Source of the DNA: Marinisporobacter sp.
GTDB lineage: Bacteria > Bacillota > Clostridia > Peptostreptococcales > Thermotaleaceae
Direction of reading: 5' to 3'
DNA length: 64,000 bases
Assembly (NCBI GenBank): GCA_025210395.1
Contig: JAOARV010000036.1
Coordinates: forward strand, 1-64,000
Shown here: piece after piece, positions 16,453-25,937 of the stretch
Layout: every line of letters starts with the position of its first letter
Numbering within the stretch: the first letter of the stretch is position 1
The notes under the pieces: model-generated
The model's database searches: none
Told to the model about the DNA's origin: nothing
The model's input: only the letters and a program-made list of their open reading frames with translations
Made by a program: the position numbers and the translations under genes

Positions 16453-19170
16453 ATGGAAGCTAAAAAGAAACTGGCAGATATTTTAGCTGCAAAAGGATTG
16501 CCCATCAATTTCCAAGCTGGTGGGAATGCACCTAAAGAAATGATTGATCGAGAAATTCAAAAGGAACCTACAGAAAGAGCAAAAAAATTAAGAGATCTTT
16601 ATTATGACACATTGTCTTCTGCCAATACGGAATTTCCTTATTGGTATACCCGTAAATGGAATGAATTAGAGGGTGAAGTTACAGTTGTAAGACGTGCAGA
16701 AGCTTTAAAATGTGCTTTTTCTCACCTAACTCCTGTGATTTTCCCTGGTGAAAAGCTTATTATGCAAAAGGCAAGCTACTATAGAGGTTCTTTCCCTATG
16801 CCCTGGTTATCTGAAGGATTTTTCGTAGCAAAAGAAGACGAACTTTATAAAGAAGCCCTTGATCGAGGAAGCGCTAGTTCAGGGGAATTGAGTAAATTTG
16901 GTACAGGCGGTGGAAATGTTACTGAAAGCTTTGGTAATGTAGTTTCTATCGCTGGCAAATTTGGAATGCGAAAAGAAGAAATCCCAGTCCTTGTAAAACT
17001 GGCGAAAGAATGGGTTGGAAAAAGTGTAGATGACTTAGGGCATAAATATGAACAAATGGTTCCAGAATATGAAATGAAAGAAAATATTATGAGAACGCTT
17101 ATTTGTATGTTTGATTCTGGATTCACCTTACCACAAGGAAGAGAAATCATTAATTATTATTATCCTCTTCAACATGGCTTTGATGCCCTTATAGAGATGG
17201 CTAAAGATTGTAAAAATAAGGTTGCTGGAAGAGCAGATGGTGATGGACTCAATGGTATGGATCGCTTGTATTTCTATGAAGCCGTGAGAATTGTATTAGA
17301 AGGGGTACAAACTTGGATTCTAAATTATGCAAAGGAAGCAAAAAGACTTTCTTCTATCACCATAGACCCTGTTCAAAAACAAGAATATGAAGAAATTACA
17401 TCTTGTCTAGAGTGGATTGCCCATAAACAACCTCGCACCTTTAGAGAAGCCCTTCAGCTTTCTTATATTGTACATATTACTTGCTTAAATGAAGATGCTA
17501 TTTCAGGATTGTCTCCTGGAAGACTTGGTCAAGTTCTTTATCCATGGTTTGAGCAAGATCTAGAAAATAGCCGTATCACCGAAAAAGAAGTTCTTGAGCT
17601 TTTAGAGCTTCATAGAATAAAAATGACTTGTATTGACTGTTTTGCATCTACTGGAGTAGTAGGGGGTGTTCTTTCTGGAAATACCTTTAATAACTTAAGC
17701 ATTGGTGGTTTAACAAGAGATAATCAATCTGCTACAAATCTTTTAGAAATGCTTATAGTAGAAGCAGGTATTACTTGTTCAACACCACAACCAACACTAT
17801 CTGTTCTTTATGATGAAAAATTACCAGAAGAATTTTTATTAAAATGTATTGAATGTGATAAAACAGGTACAGGATATCCAGCTTGGATGAACAATCGAGG
17901 GGGTATTGAATTCTTATTACAACAATATGGTCCTGAAGGAATGACTGTAGAAGAAGCTCGCTCCTTTGCTATTGGTGGATGCCTTGAAACTTCTCCTGCC
18001 TGTTGGAAAACTTTAACCCTTAACGGAAAAACCTATGAAGTCCCAGGGGGTGCCGGTCAGCCAACTAGTGTAGGTGTGCACTTTATCGCAAATCCAAAGG
18101 TTCTAGAATTAGTCCTTACAAACGGAAAGGATCATAGAACAGGTATTCAGGTATATCCACCTCATAATAAAAAGCTTGAAACTTACGAAGAATTGTGGGA
18201 TACTTTTAAATATTATTATAATATGACCGTTGACTGTTTAACTACAACTAATAATATTCAACACGATATTTGGAGAAAACATAATATGTCCATATTTAGC
18301 TCTATGCTAAAGCCTGATTGTTTAGACAAAGGTCAACATATTGGTCATTTAGGCTATCGCTACAATGGAACCTTTAATGTAGAAAGCTGCGGTACTGCAA
18401 ATATGGTCAACTCACTCGCCTCTATTAAAAAACTAGTTTATGATGATAAAAAATATACGATTGATACTATGAGGGAAGCAATTTTACATAACTTTGGCTT
18501 TAAGGCTGCTGATGAAATAGGAAGCTATTCTTTAGCAGATCAAGAAAAAGCAGAAATGAATGATCCTTATGATAATCTTTATGGAGATTGCTTAACAGCT
18601 CCAAAATATGGTAATGATAATTCCTATGTAGATAATCTCTTAAAGGAATACGAAAATTGGTTCTGCAATATGTGCAGGAATCATGAATCTCTTTATGCAA
18701 AACCATTATATCCTTGTCAGATTTCTGTATCAACCCATGGTGCACAAGGTCGTGCAACCCTGGCTTCTGCTGATGGTCGCCTCGCTGGTACTACTTATGC
18801 AGATGGTTCTATGTCTGCTTATCCAGGAACAGATAAAAATGGACCTTATGCGTTGTTTCAGTCAGCTACTGTTTGGGATCATACTCAATCTCAAAACTCT
18901 CAAATGAACTTAAAAATTCATCCAAGTGCTATTAAAGGTATAGAAGGATCTAAGAAACTATTAGATTTAACAAGAGCTTATATGCGAAAAGGTGGCTTCC
19001 ATATTCAATACAATATTGTTGACTCTAAAGTCCTTAAAGCTGCTCAAGAAAAACCTGAGAATTATAGAGATTTAATGGTTCGGGTTGCAGGCTTTACACA
19101 ATACTGGTGTGAAATCGGCAAGCCAATCCAAGATGAAGTAGTTGCAAGAACTGAATACGAAGGGGTGTAA
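16453..19170 (+). CDS. hpdB: 4-hydroxyphenylacetate decarboxylase, catalytic glycyl-radical subunit
   Basis: 905-residue glycyl radical enzyme converting 4-hydroxyphenylacetate to p-cresol and CO2. All key residues of the characterised clostridial enzyme are present with a constant offset of 7: thiyl Cys510 and Glu512 in GGCLETSP, His543 in GVHFIANP, Glu644 in NVESCGT and the radical Gly880 in RVAGFTQYW. Other family-specific stretches are [17 protein letters not shown] and [18 protein letters not shown] is 4 bp before the ATG at 16453 (a TTG one codon earlier is less likely). The small subunit follows within 5 bp. Arylacetate or indoleacetate decarboxylases are alternatives, but they lack the HpdC subunit. 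Confidence 0.95.
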   Translation: MEAKKKLADILAAKGLPINFQAGGNAPKEMIDREIQKEPTERAKKLRDLYYDTLSSANTEFPYWYTRKWNELEGEVTVVRRAEALKCAFSHLTPVIFPGEKLIMQKASYYRGSFPMPWLSEGFFVAKEDELYKEALDRGSASSGELSKFGTGGGNVTESFGNVVSIAGKFGMRKEEIPVLVKLAKEWVGKSVDDLGHKYEQMVPEYEMKENIMRTLICMFDSGFTLPQGREIINYYYPLQHGFDALIEMAKDCKNKVAGRADGDGLNGMDRLYFYEAVRIVLEGVQTWILNYAKEAKRLSSITIDPVQKQEYEEITSCLEWIAHKQPRTFREALQLSYIVHITCLNEDAISGLSPGRLGQVLYPWFEQDLENSRITEKEVLELLELHRIKMTCIDCFASTGVVGGVLSGNTFNNLSIGGLTRDNQSATNLLEMLIVEAGITCSTPQPTLSVLYDEKLPEEFLLKCIECDKTGTGYPAWMNNRGGIEFLLQQYGPEGMTVEEARSFAIGGCLETSPACWKTLTLNGKTYEVPGGAGQPTSVGVHFIANPKVLELVLTNGKDHRTGIQVYPPHNKKLETYEELWDTFKYYYNMTVDCLTTTNNIQHDIWRKHNMSIFSSMLKPDCLDKGQHIGHLGYRYNGTFNVESCGTANMVNSLASIKKLVYDDKKYTIDTMREAILHNFGFKAADEIGSYSLADQEKAEMNDPYDNLYGDCLTAPKYGNDNSYVDNLLKEYENWFCNMCRNHESLYAKPLYPCQISVSTHGAQGRATLASADGRLAGTTYADGSMSAYPGTDKNGPYALFQSATVWDHTQSQNSQMNLKIHPSAIKGIEGSKKLLDLTRAYMRKGGFHIQYNIVDSKVLKAAQEKPENYRDLMVRVAGFTQYWCEIGKPIQDEVVARTEYEGV

Positions 19171-19174
19171 AATA

Positions 19175-19441
19175 ATGGATAAAACAAATCAAAAACATAA
19201 TGACTGCTCAAATTTCGCACCTATTGATATAGCGAAGGGCATTTGTAGATTAACAAATAATATTATTTTCACAGATACAGCTACCTGTCCCAAATTCACT
19301 GCACTCAAAAAATGTAAAAATTGTTCTCACTTCACAAATTCTAACGAAGACAATGTAGGTACCTGCTTAGGACTTGAAAAAGAATCCTGGACATATGGTG
19401 AGCTTTGCGCTGTAACTTGTGAAGGGTATCAAGAAAAATAA
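19175..19441 (+). CDS. hpdC: 4-hydroxyphenylacetate decarboxylase, small iron-sulfur subunit
   Basis: 88 residues. The pattern of ligands matches HpdC, which carries two [4Fe-4S] clusters and is unique to this decarboxylase: His8 and Cys11 in KHNDCSNF, Cys24 in GICRL, Cys38, then Cys47 and Cys50 (KKCKNC), Cys64 (GTCLGLEKE) and Cys82 (TCEG). Cys78 is an extra. I start at the ATG at 19175, just past the hpdB stop; an upstream in-frame start would overlap hpdB by 29 bp. It confirms the identity of hpdB. Confidence 0.95.
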   Translation: MDKTNQKHNDCSNFAPIDIAKGICRLTNNIIFTDTATCPKFTALKKCKNCSHFTNSNEDNVGTCLGLEKESWTYGELCAVTCEGYQEK

Positions 19442-19450
19442 TTTGTGCAA

Positions 19451-19484
19451 AAGAAGAGCGCTTCTAAGTTTTTGCGCTCTTCTT
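19451..19484 (+). terminator. Hairpin between hpdC and the MFS gene
   Basis: Stem AAGAAGAGCGC / GCGCTCTTCTT, 12-nt loop, followed by ATTTAT. The T-run is short, so it may only weaken readthrough to the transporter gene or protect the hpdBC mRNA. Confidence 0.6.
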
Positions 19485-19506
19485 ATTTATAAAAGGAGGT
19501 TTAAAA

Positions 19507-20766
19507 ATGGATGAAAAAAAAGCAAAGCATTTAGGTCATATGGTCGTTCTTGCTTCATGGCTTGCTGTTTTTTGCCTTTTTGGCTACAGATCCACCTTCT
19601 CGGTCCTATTAGGTCCTATGTCAAAGGGCTTAGGGTGGAGTGTTTCCCAGCTATCATTAGGGTATTCCTTGATGATGACTGTTTATGCCATCACTGCTTT
19701 TTTTAGTGGAATGATTATTGATAAATGGGGAACAAAGCCAGCTTATGCTATTAGTTCTGTTTGTGCAGCTCTTGGTTTTTATATCACGAGTAATGCACAA
19801 ACTTATCTATCTTATTTGATTCCATATGTAATTTTTGCTGGAATTGGAACAGGTATGCTTTGGGTTTCTTCAACTGTTTCTGTTCGTAAATGGTATGTGG
19901 GAAAATCCTATGCTACTATGTGGGGCTTTGCCTTCATGGGTGCTCCTGTAGCACAAGTAGTCTTAAGCTTAGGTGTAAAAAAAGTGCTTTTAACCATGGA
20001 TTGGCGTTTAGCCATGAAGGGTTTAGCTGTTGTTGTCTTTATTGCCCTTGTGATTGCAGCCAAAGTTGCAAAGAAAAATCCACAAGATTATGGTCTTGAA
20101 CCCTTCGGACTTGTAAAGACAGGTAACGCCTCTAAAAAGGATGATTATATTTGGAGTCTTAGAGAAGCCTTTAGTAAGCCTGCTATTTGGGGAGCTATTA
20201 TGGCTTTCTTAACAAGTATGGTGGCTGAATTTTTAATCTGGACACAGGTAGTCATGTATTGGACTCGTGATATTAAATTATCATTAGATACGGCTACAAA
20301 TTTATATGTTATTATTGGTGTTGCTGGAATATTTACCATGCCTCTTATGGGAAAAATCGCAGACCATATTGTAACAAAATCCATATCGGAAGCAAAGGGC
20401 AGAAAAACTGTACTCATTTTTGCTCCCATTACAGGAGTTATTGCCTGTATTCTTTTACTAAGTACAAAATCTTCTATGGCTTTTAGTGGCATTGCTTGTC
20501 TTTTGTTTGCTATTTATTGGGCTATCGAGCCTGGTGGTGTTGCTGGATATGCAGGTGCTATTTACGGTGGAAAAACTTTAGGGAAGATTTGGGGCGCTGC
20601 TACCTTGATCGTTATGGGTATCGGTCCAGCCGTAGGAAGCTTCATGGGTGGATACTTATTTGATTTATCAGGAAATTATCAAAACTCTATCATTTTCGCA
20701 ACCTGTTCCTTTGCTATTTCTGCAGTTGTAGCATTCTTCTTACCTTTATCTGCAGAACATAAATAA
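19507..20766 (+). CDS. MFS transporter, OFA (oxalate/formate antiporter-like) family
   Basis: 419 residues with about 12 predicted membrane segments. The N-terminal half shows the OFA-like features YRSTFSVLLGPMSKGLGWS, a motif-A-type loop (FSGMIIDKWGTKPAY) and GIGTGMLWVSSTVSVRKWY; the central loop is KKNPQDYGLEPFG. AAAGGAGG precedes the ATG. Its place between hpdC and the activase gene suggests it moves 4-hydroxyphenylacetate in or p-cresol out, perhaps as an exchanger; the direction cannot be read from sequence. Confidence 0.85.
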   Translation: MDEKKAKHLGHMVVLASWLAVFCLFGYRSTFSVLLGPMSKGLGWSVSQLSLGYSLMMTVYAITAFFSGMIIDKWGTKPAYAISSVCAALGFYITSNAQTYLSYLIPYVIFAGIGTGMLWVSSTVSVRKWYVGKSYATMWGFAFMGAPVAQVVLSLGVKKVLLTMDWRLAMKGLAVVVFIALVIAAKVAKKNPQDYGLEPFGLVKTGNASKKDDYIWSLREAFSKPAIWGAIMAFLTSMVAEFLIWTQVVMYWTRDIKLSLDTATNLYVIIGVAGIFTMPLMGKIADHIVTKSISEAKGRKTVLIFAPITGVIACILLLSTKSSMAFSGIACLLFAIYWAIEPGGVAGYAGAIYGGKTLGKIWGAATLIVMGIGPAVGSFMGGYLFDLSGNYQNSIIFATCSFAISAVVAFFLPLSAEHK

Positions 20767-20768
20767 TA

Positions 20769-20922
20769 AAAATTCCCATTATGCTCAGCCCCATATACTT
20801 ATCTCGTAAGTTTCATTACAAAACTACTCCTTTGTAATAAAACTTACTCAAAATAATCGAATATTTGATCTTTTACCACAAGTTGTATACAGTTTTTCAA
20901 TTTTATAATTTTCTAAAGAGTA
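20769..20922 (+). repeat. Dispersed intergenic repeat, copy C (diverged)
   Basis: Same order of blocks as copies A and B but about 70-75 percent similar by eye: AATTCCCAT at the left end, CGTAAGTTTCATTACAAAAC and TTTGTAATAAAACTTACTCAAA around the hairpin, and TTTTATAATTTTCTAAAGAGTA at the right end. The DnaA-box position reads TTGTATACA, so it is lost. It occupies the whole gap between the MFS stop and the hpdA ribosome binding site. Confidence 0.8.
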
Positions 20923-20939
20923 AAAAGGAGTTTAGACAT

Positions 20940-21878
20940 ATGATAGAAAAAAAAGGGTTACTCTTTGATATTCAAAGTTATTCCGTTCATGATGGTCCTG
21001 GTTGTAGAACCATATGCTTTTTCTCTGGATGTCCCCTTCAGTGTGACTGGTGTGCAAACCCGGAAGGTTGGACTTATAAGCAAAAGCTTATGTTTGCAAA
21101 AAATAAATGTAAAGCTACGAAAGGATGTACTCGCTGCATCAATGCTTGTCCCTATGATGCCATTCATCTTAGTGATGAACAAATCTCTATTGACTGGAAT
21201 CTTTGCAATAATTGCAAAACATTTGATTGCACAAAGGCTTGCTACCATGAAGCCTTAAAGATTTGTGGTAACTGGTATACATCAGCAGATTTAATGAAGG
21301 TTCTTTCTCGTGATCGTCAATATTGGGGAGAAAAGGGGGGTGTGACCTTCAGTGGTGGCGAAGCTTTTTTACAAAAAGAGTTTTTACTAGAAATCCTTAA
21401 GCTTTGTAAAGAAAAATATATCCATACAGCTATAGAAACTACTGCTTATACAGATCCTAATACTTTTCTTCAAGTGATGGATCAGATTGATTTTGCCTTC
21501 ATTGATGTAAAACACATGGATCGTGAAAAGCATAAAAAAAAAACAGGGGTTTATAATGATTTAATCTTAAAAAATATCGAAAACTTATCCCATTCCTCTT
21601 GGAAGGGTCGATTAGTTTTAAGAATGCCTGTTATCCGTTCCTTTAATGATACAGATGAAAATATTCATGCAACAGTTCAGTTTATGAAAAGGTTAGGATT
21701 ATTTGAGATCAATATTCTTCCTTTCCATAGATTAGGAGACTCTAAATGGAGTCAGCTAGGAAAAATATATCCTTATAGAAAGGAAGAAGCTACCCCGCCT
21801 GAAAAATTAAATATCATTCAAGATATTTTCTTAAATAATGATATTGCCTGCTATATCGGCTCTGATACGAGCTTTTAA
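20940..21878 (+). CDS. hpdA: 4-hydroxyphenylacetate decarboxylase activating enzyme (radical SAM)
   Basis: 312 residues. It generates the glycyl radical on HpdB using SAM. The radical SAM cluster motif CPLQCDWC has Cys31, Cys35 and Cys38. A ferredoxin-like insert follows with CTRCINACPYDAIH and CNNCKTFDCTKACYHEA, the two extra clusters typical of this activase class. SGGEAFLQKEFLLEIL is the SAM-binding GGE region. I start at ATG 20940 (GVHDGPG-type N-terminus SYSVHDGPGCRT, AAAAAGGAG upstream). An earlier in-frame ATG lies inside repeat copy C and has no ribosome binding site. Confidence 0.93.
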   Translation: MIEKKGLLFDIQSYSVHDGPGCRTICFFSGCPLQCDWCANPEGWTYKQKLMFAKNKCKATKGCTRCINACPYDAIHLSDEQISIDWNLCNNCKTFDCTKACYHEALKICGNWYTSADLMKVLSRDRQYWGEKGGVTFSGGEAFLQKEFLLEILKLCKEKYIHTAIETTAYTDPNTFLQVMDQIDFAFIDVKHMDREKHKKKTGVYNDLILKNIENLSHSSWKGRLVLRMPVIRSFNDTDENIHATVQFMKRLGLFEINILPFHRLGDSKWSQLGKIYPYRKEEATPPEKLNIIQDIFLNNDIACYIGSDTSF

Positions 21879-21884
21879 TTGATT

Positions 21885-21926
21885 AAAAGAAGTCCAACAA
21901 GGGTTAACCCTTATCGGACTTCTTTT
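21885..21926 (+). terminator. Terminator of the hpd operon
   Basis: Stem AAAAGAAGTCC / GGACTTCTTTT with an inner AAGGGTTAACCCTT palindrome in the loop. It can also stop the converging antiporter operon on the minus strand. Confidence 0.8.
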
Positions 21927-21929
21927 ACG

Positions 21930-23915
21930 CTAGAAAACAAGAATCACTAAAACCATTGCTAAAATAAGAGCTACCATAAACAAGCTATACATTAAGCTGT
22001 TTGCATGACTATACACTCTCCCCATTACATCTGATAAGCTAGTTAGTTCAAAATGAATATCCTCTATAAAATGCTTTACATCCACTGTATTTTTTATTTT
22101 AGGTTTTTTATATTTTCCTCTCCTAATCTGAATACCACTCAAAGCCTTTACTAAAGCTCTTCCTAAATACACCATATCCACTACGATTCTATCTAGAAAA
22201 TGAAAAATAGCAGAAGTAGATGTGAAAAGCATACCAAGTATTGGATGATAAAAATCTCTTTCAAGATCAAACCAACTCAAGGAAGGATTAATATAAAAAT
22301 GCTTCCCTTCCTCATGCTTTCTAAGATACATTTGAACAAAACCTAGATAAATAAACACACCTATTAAAATAGTAATGATTGAAGACTGTATATTTCCATA
22401 GGTATAAAAATGAGGCTCCATAGCTCCATTCACATCAAAATTCTTCATAGCACTTTCTATTAATGGCAATAATAATTGTGGCTTAAGTCCTATAAGGATT
22501 ACAACGATTCCTAAAATAGCCATAGGAAATACTGCTCTTTTTCGAACATGGTCTTTATATTGGCCCTTGTATTTTTCGTTTTTCTCCATAAATACAGCCA
22601 TAAATATTTTGAGAAGATAAGCCACTGTAAAGGCACTACTTAAAGTGAATACAACCTCCCCTAAGGACCACCATATACTATGGTACATCTCATGTGCCTC
22701 TGATAAAGCATGATGCAATAAGGTTTTACTGATAAATCCATTAAACCCAGGCATCCCAATAATAGCTAATAATCCTATAAAAAATGCACCCTTTAATAAA
22801 ATCTTGTGTTTTCCAAAACCTCTGATTGCATTAATACTGAGTTCATGCAGAATCATGTAAATAATTCCTGCACCCATAAATAAAAGTACCTTGAATATAG
22901 CATGATTAAATATATGATAAAGGGTTCCATATATAGCTATAGATTTATGATCTTTTAATAATCCTATAAGACCTATTCCAACAAGTATATATCCTGCTTG
23001 ACTCATGCTACTATATGCAAGAATTCTTTTGATGTTTCTTTGAAACAATGCGAAAAATCCACCTACAAACATATTTGTAAAGCCTAAAACCAGTATGGCT
23101 GTAGAAAGAAATATATCCCCCTCCATCATAATCCCTACTGTTATAATAATACCAAAAATACCTGTCTTGATGAGTATTCCAGAAAGTACAGCACTAGCAG
23201 GCGTAGGCGCTGCTGGATGAGCTTTTGGTAACCATACATGAAGGGGAAACATACTTGCCTTTGTCCCAAACCCTATGATGATCAATGTACTAATCAAATA
23301 TTTGATATTTCCTATTTCTCTTACTTTTTCTGCTAACTCACTTATGTTTAAAGTGGCTGTATAATCATATAGTAAAAATAATCCCATTAGTAAGATCATT
23401 CCAGCAGCAATAGCCATTCCTAAATAGGATTTTCCTGCATGGTGGGCATATTCATCCTCATCATGAATGATCAGAGCATAAGACGTAAAAGACATGATTT
23501 CGAAAAAGGTAAATAGATTTAAAATATTTTCAGACAAAAATATTCCAACGGTACTCCCTAAGGTAAGCATAAAGAAAGTATAATATCTATTTCTGTTCTT
23601 ATATCTTATCAGGTATTGGGTAGAGTACATGGTTGTTAAAAACCACACAAAGGTAGTAATAAAAACAAAAATATATCTAAAACCATCTAGCTTTAAATAG
23701 AGACCAATCCCCATAATATCTGGTATAAAAAGGGTAATAGGCTCCTTGAGTACCTGATTGTAAAGAAGGAGCACCAAAAGAAGTTCTATCCCTGTCATTA
23801 AGACATTTAAAAGATCTCGATGTCTTTCGTTTTTTCTCCCTAGAATCCATCCAATCATTCCGCTTATTCCAGGAAGAAGTAAAATCATCAACAATATGCT
23901 TTTATAAATCAACAA
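21930..23915 (-). CDS. NuoL/MrpA-like antiporter subunit, long form 2
   Basis: 661 residues, about 14 membrane helices plus a ~110-residue polar stretch (about 525-637) and one last helix (SLMYSLFMVALILAMVLVIL). That end resembles the lateral helix and terminal TM of NuoL, but no family alignment was made. The proton-channel signature HVWLPKAHPAAPTPASAVLS is near 230, with lysines in the expected helices (GTKAS, ILIKTG). Starts with TTG (two adjacent TTGs; GAGGGTGG upstream). It is the last gene of the operon and a clear paralogue of the gene before it. Confidence 0.85.
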   Translation of the reverse strand: MLIYKSILLMILLLPGISGMIGWILGRKNERHRDLLNVLMTGIELLLVLLLYNQVLKEPITLFIPDIMGIGLYLKLDGFRYIFVFITTFVWFLTTMYSTQYLIRYKNRNRYYTFFMLTLGSTVGIFLSENILNLFTFFEIMSFTSYALIIHDEDEYAHHAGKSYLGMAIAAGMILLMGLFLLYDYTATLNISELAEKVREIGNIKYLISTLIIIGFGTKASMFPLHVWLPKAHPAAPTPASAVLSGILIKTGIFGIIITVGIMMEGDIFLSTAILVLGFTNMFVGGFFALFQRNIKRILAYSSMSQAGYILVGIGLIGLLKDHKSIAIYGTLYHIFNHAIFKVLLFMGAGIIYMILHELSINAIRGFGKHKILLKGAFFIGLLAIIGMPGFNGFISKTLLHHALSEAHEMYHSIWWSLGEVVFTLSSAFTVAYLLKIFMAVFMEKNEKYKGQYKDHVRKRAVFPMAILGIVVILIGLKPQLLLPLIESAMKNFDVNGAMEPHFYTYGNIQSSIITILIGVFIYLGFVQMYLRKHEEGKHFYINPSLSWFDLERDFYHPILGMLFTSTSAIFHFLDRIVVDMVYLGRALVKALSGIQIRRGKYKKPKIKNTVDVKHFIEDIHFELTSLSDVMGRVYSHANSLMYSLFMVALILAMVLVILVF

Positions 23916-23938
23916 GAACCACCCTCTTCATCAATTTT

Positions 23939-25909
23939 TTAAAGAACTAATACTACTAGCATCACTGCAAGAATTGTAGCAACAATAAATACGGAATACA
24001 TTAAGCTATTCATATTCTTAGATAATTTCCCCATGATTTCTTTTAAACTATGAACGTCATCATTATTTCCCACTATACAAATATCTCCATTTGCCCTATT
24101 ATAATGCTCATAGTTTCCTTTGATCTTCATTCCACTAAAAGCTTTTACATGGTTTCTTATATAGTGAACAAAATTCACAACGCCCTGATCAAGGACGTGA
24201 AAAACTGCTGATGTAGATGAAAAAGTAACCTGAAGGATTGGTGCATATATATTTCTTTCAAGATTAAACCAGCTAAGGGATGGATTTACATAAAAGCTTT
24301 CTTCTCCATCCTTCTTTCTTAAATAGCCTCTAACAAAGCCTACATAAATTCCTACCCCTATAAAAATAGTCATGAAAGAGCTTTTTATATTGCTAAAGGT
24401 ATAAAAATGTACTTCTAAAGCTCTGGTTATTCCAAAGTTTTCTACGGCCTTATTAAGTACTACAAGAATCCTTTCTGGATTGATTCCTATATACAAAACA
24501 GCTATACTTAGAATGATCATAGGTAGTGATGCTCTTTTTTTGATATGCTCTTTAAATTGCCCTCTATATTTTTCATCCTTCTCCATAAATACAGTTACAA
24601 AAATTTTCAGCATGTAAGCTACTGTAAAGCTACTGCTAATGGTGAAAATAATTTCTGCTAAAGTCATCCAGGTATTCGGGTACACCTGATGAGCTTCATA
24701 TAAAGCTTCGTGTAAAAGAGTTTTGCTGATAAATCCATTGAATCCAGGCATCCCCATAATGGCACAAAGTCCTATAAAAAAAACACCTTTGAGTATTTTT
24801 TTATGCTTTCCAAAGCCTTTAATAGCATTAATACTTACGTCTCGTAAAATCATATAAATGATTCCCGTTCCCATAAAAAGTAATACTTTAAATACAGCAT
24901 GATTGATAATGTGATAAAGGGTTCCATAAAGAGCTACCCCTTTATGTTCTTTTAATATGCCACAAAGACCAATCCCTACTAAAATATATCCTGCCTGACT
25001 CATGCCGCTATATGCCAATATCCTCTTGATATTTCTTTGGAATAATGCAAGCATTCCACCTAAAAACATATTAGCAAGACCTAACCCAAATACGACCCTT
25101 GAAACTACAAAGTCCCCTCCCATTAGGTTTTCTGTTGTAATCATAATGCCAAATAAACCTGTCTTTAAAAGCACTCCAGAAAGAATTGCACTAGCAGGAG
25201 TAGGGGCTGCTGGATACACCTTTGGTACCCATACATGAAGAGGTACAATACTCGCCTTCACGCCAAAGCCTACAATAATCAAAAAGCTTATGAGATATTT
25301 CATATTGCCTAAAGCTTTTACCCCTTCTTCTAATTGACTAATATTTAATATTCCTGTGTACTCATATAATAGGAATAACCCCATTAAAAGTACCATTCCA
25401 CCAGCTATAGCCATACCAATATAGATTTTTCCTGCATCTAATGCATATTCATCCTGATCATGAATGATCAAGGCATAAGAAGTAAAAGACATGATCTCAA
25501 AGAAGGTAAATAAATTTAATATATTTTCAGACAAAAAGATTCCTACCGTACTTCCTAGAGTAAGCATGAAAAATGCATAATATCTGTTTCTATTTTTATA
25601 TCTTATTAAATATTGAGTAGAATATATGGTCGTCAAAAACCATATGAAAACACTGATGCATACAAATATATATCGAAAAGCATCTAGTTTTAGGTATAAT
25701 CCTGTCCCCATAATATCTGGTATAAAAAGTTCAATAGGTTCTCTCATAACCTCTTTATAAAGAAATATCACCATAAGTAGTTCTATTCCTGTTACCGCTA
25801 TATTCAATAAATCTCTATTTCTTTCGCTTTTCTTCCCTAATACATATCCCACCACTGCCCCAAAGCTCGGCAATAATAAAATAGTCATTAAAGTTATTTT
25901 GTAGATCAA
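23939..25909 (-). CDS. NuoL/MrpA-like antiporter subunit, long form 1
   Basis: About 656 residues; residue-by-residue parallel to the 661-residue downstream protein across its whole length, including YSTQYLIRYKNRNRYY, GIFLSENILNLFTFFEIMSF and NPSLSWFNLERN, so the two arose by tandem duplication. It has HVWVPKVYPAAPTPASAILS, the polar ~115-residue region and the terminal helix. I take TTG at 25909 (GGGGGGAG just upstream, N-terminus matching the paralogue) instead of an ATG 48 bases earlier that overlaps the preceding gene. Probable Na+ or K+/H+ antiport module of the membrane complex. Confidence 0.85.
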   Translation of the reverse strand: MIYKITLMTILLLPSFGAVVGYVLGKKSERNRDLLNIAVTGIELLMVIFLYKEVMREPIELFIPDIMGTGLYLKLDAFRYIFVCISVFIWFLTTIYSTQYLIRYKNRNRYYAFFMLTLGSTVGIFLSENILNLFTFFEIMSFTSYALIIHDQDEYALDAGKIYIGMAIAGGMVLLMGLFLLYEYTGILNISQLEEGVKALGNMKYLISFLIIVGFGVKASIVPLHVWVPKVYPAAPTPASAILSGVLLKTGLFGIMITTENLMGGDFVVSRVVFGLGLANMFLGGMLALFQRNIKRILAYSGMSQAGYILVGIGLCGILKEHKGVALYGTLYHIINHAVFKVLLFMGTGIIYMILRDVSINAIKGFGKHKKILKGVFFIGLCAIMGMPGFNGFISKTLLHEALYEAHQVYPNTWMTLAEIIFTISSSFTVAYMLKIFVTVFMEKDEKYRGQFKEHIKKRASLPMIILSIAVLYIGINPERILVVLNKAVENFGITRALEVHFYTFSNIKSSFMTIFIGVGIYVGFVRGYLRKKDGEESFYVNPSLSWFNLERNIYAPILQVTFSSTSAVFHVLDQGVVNFVHYIRNHVKAFSGMKIKGNYEHYNRANGDICIVGNNDDVHSLKEIMGKLSKNMNSLMYSVFIVATILAVMLVVLVL

Positions 25910-25937
25910 AATACTCCCCCCTTTGACAAAACATGTT

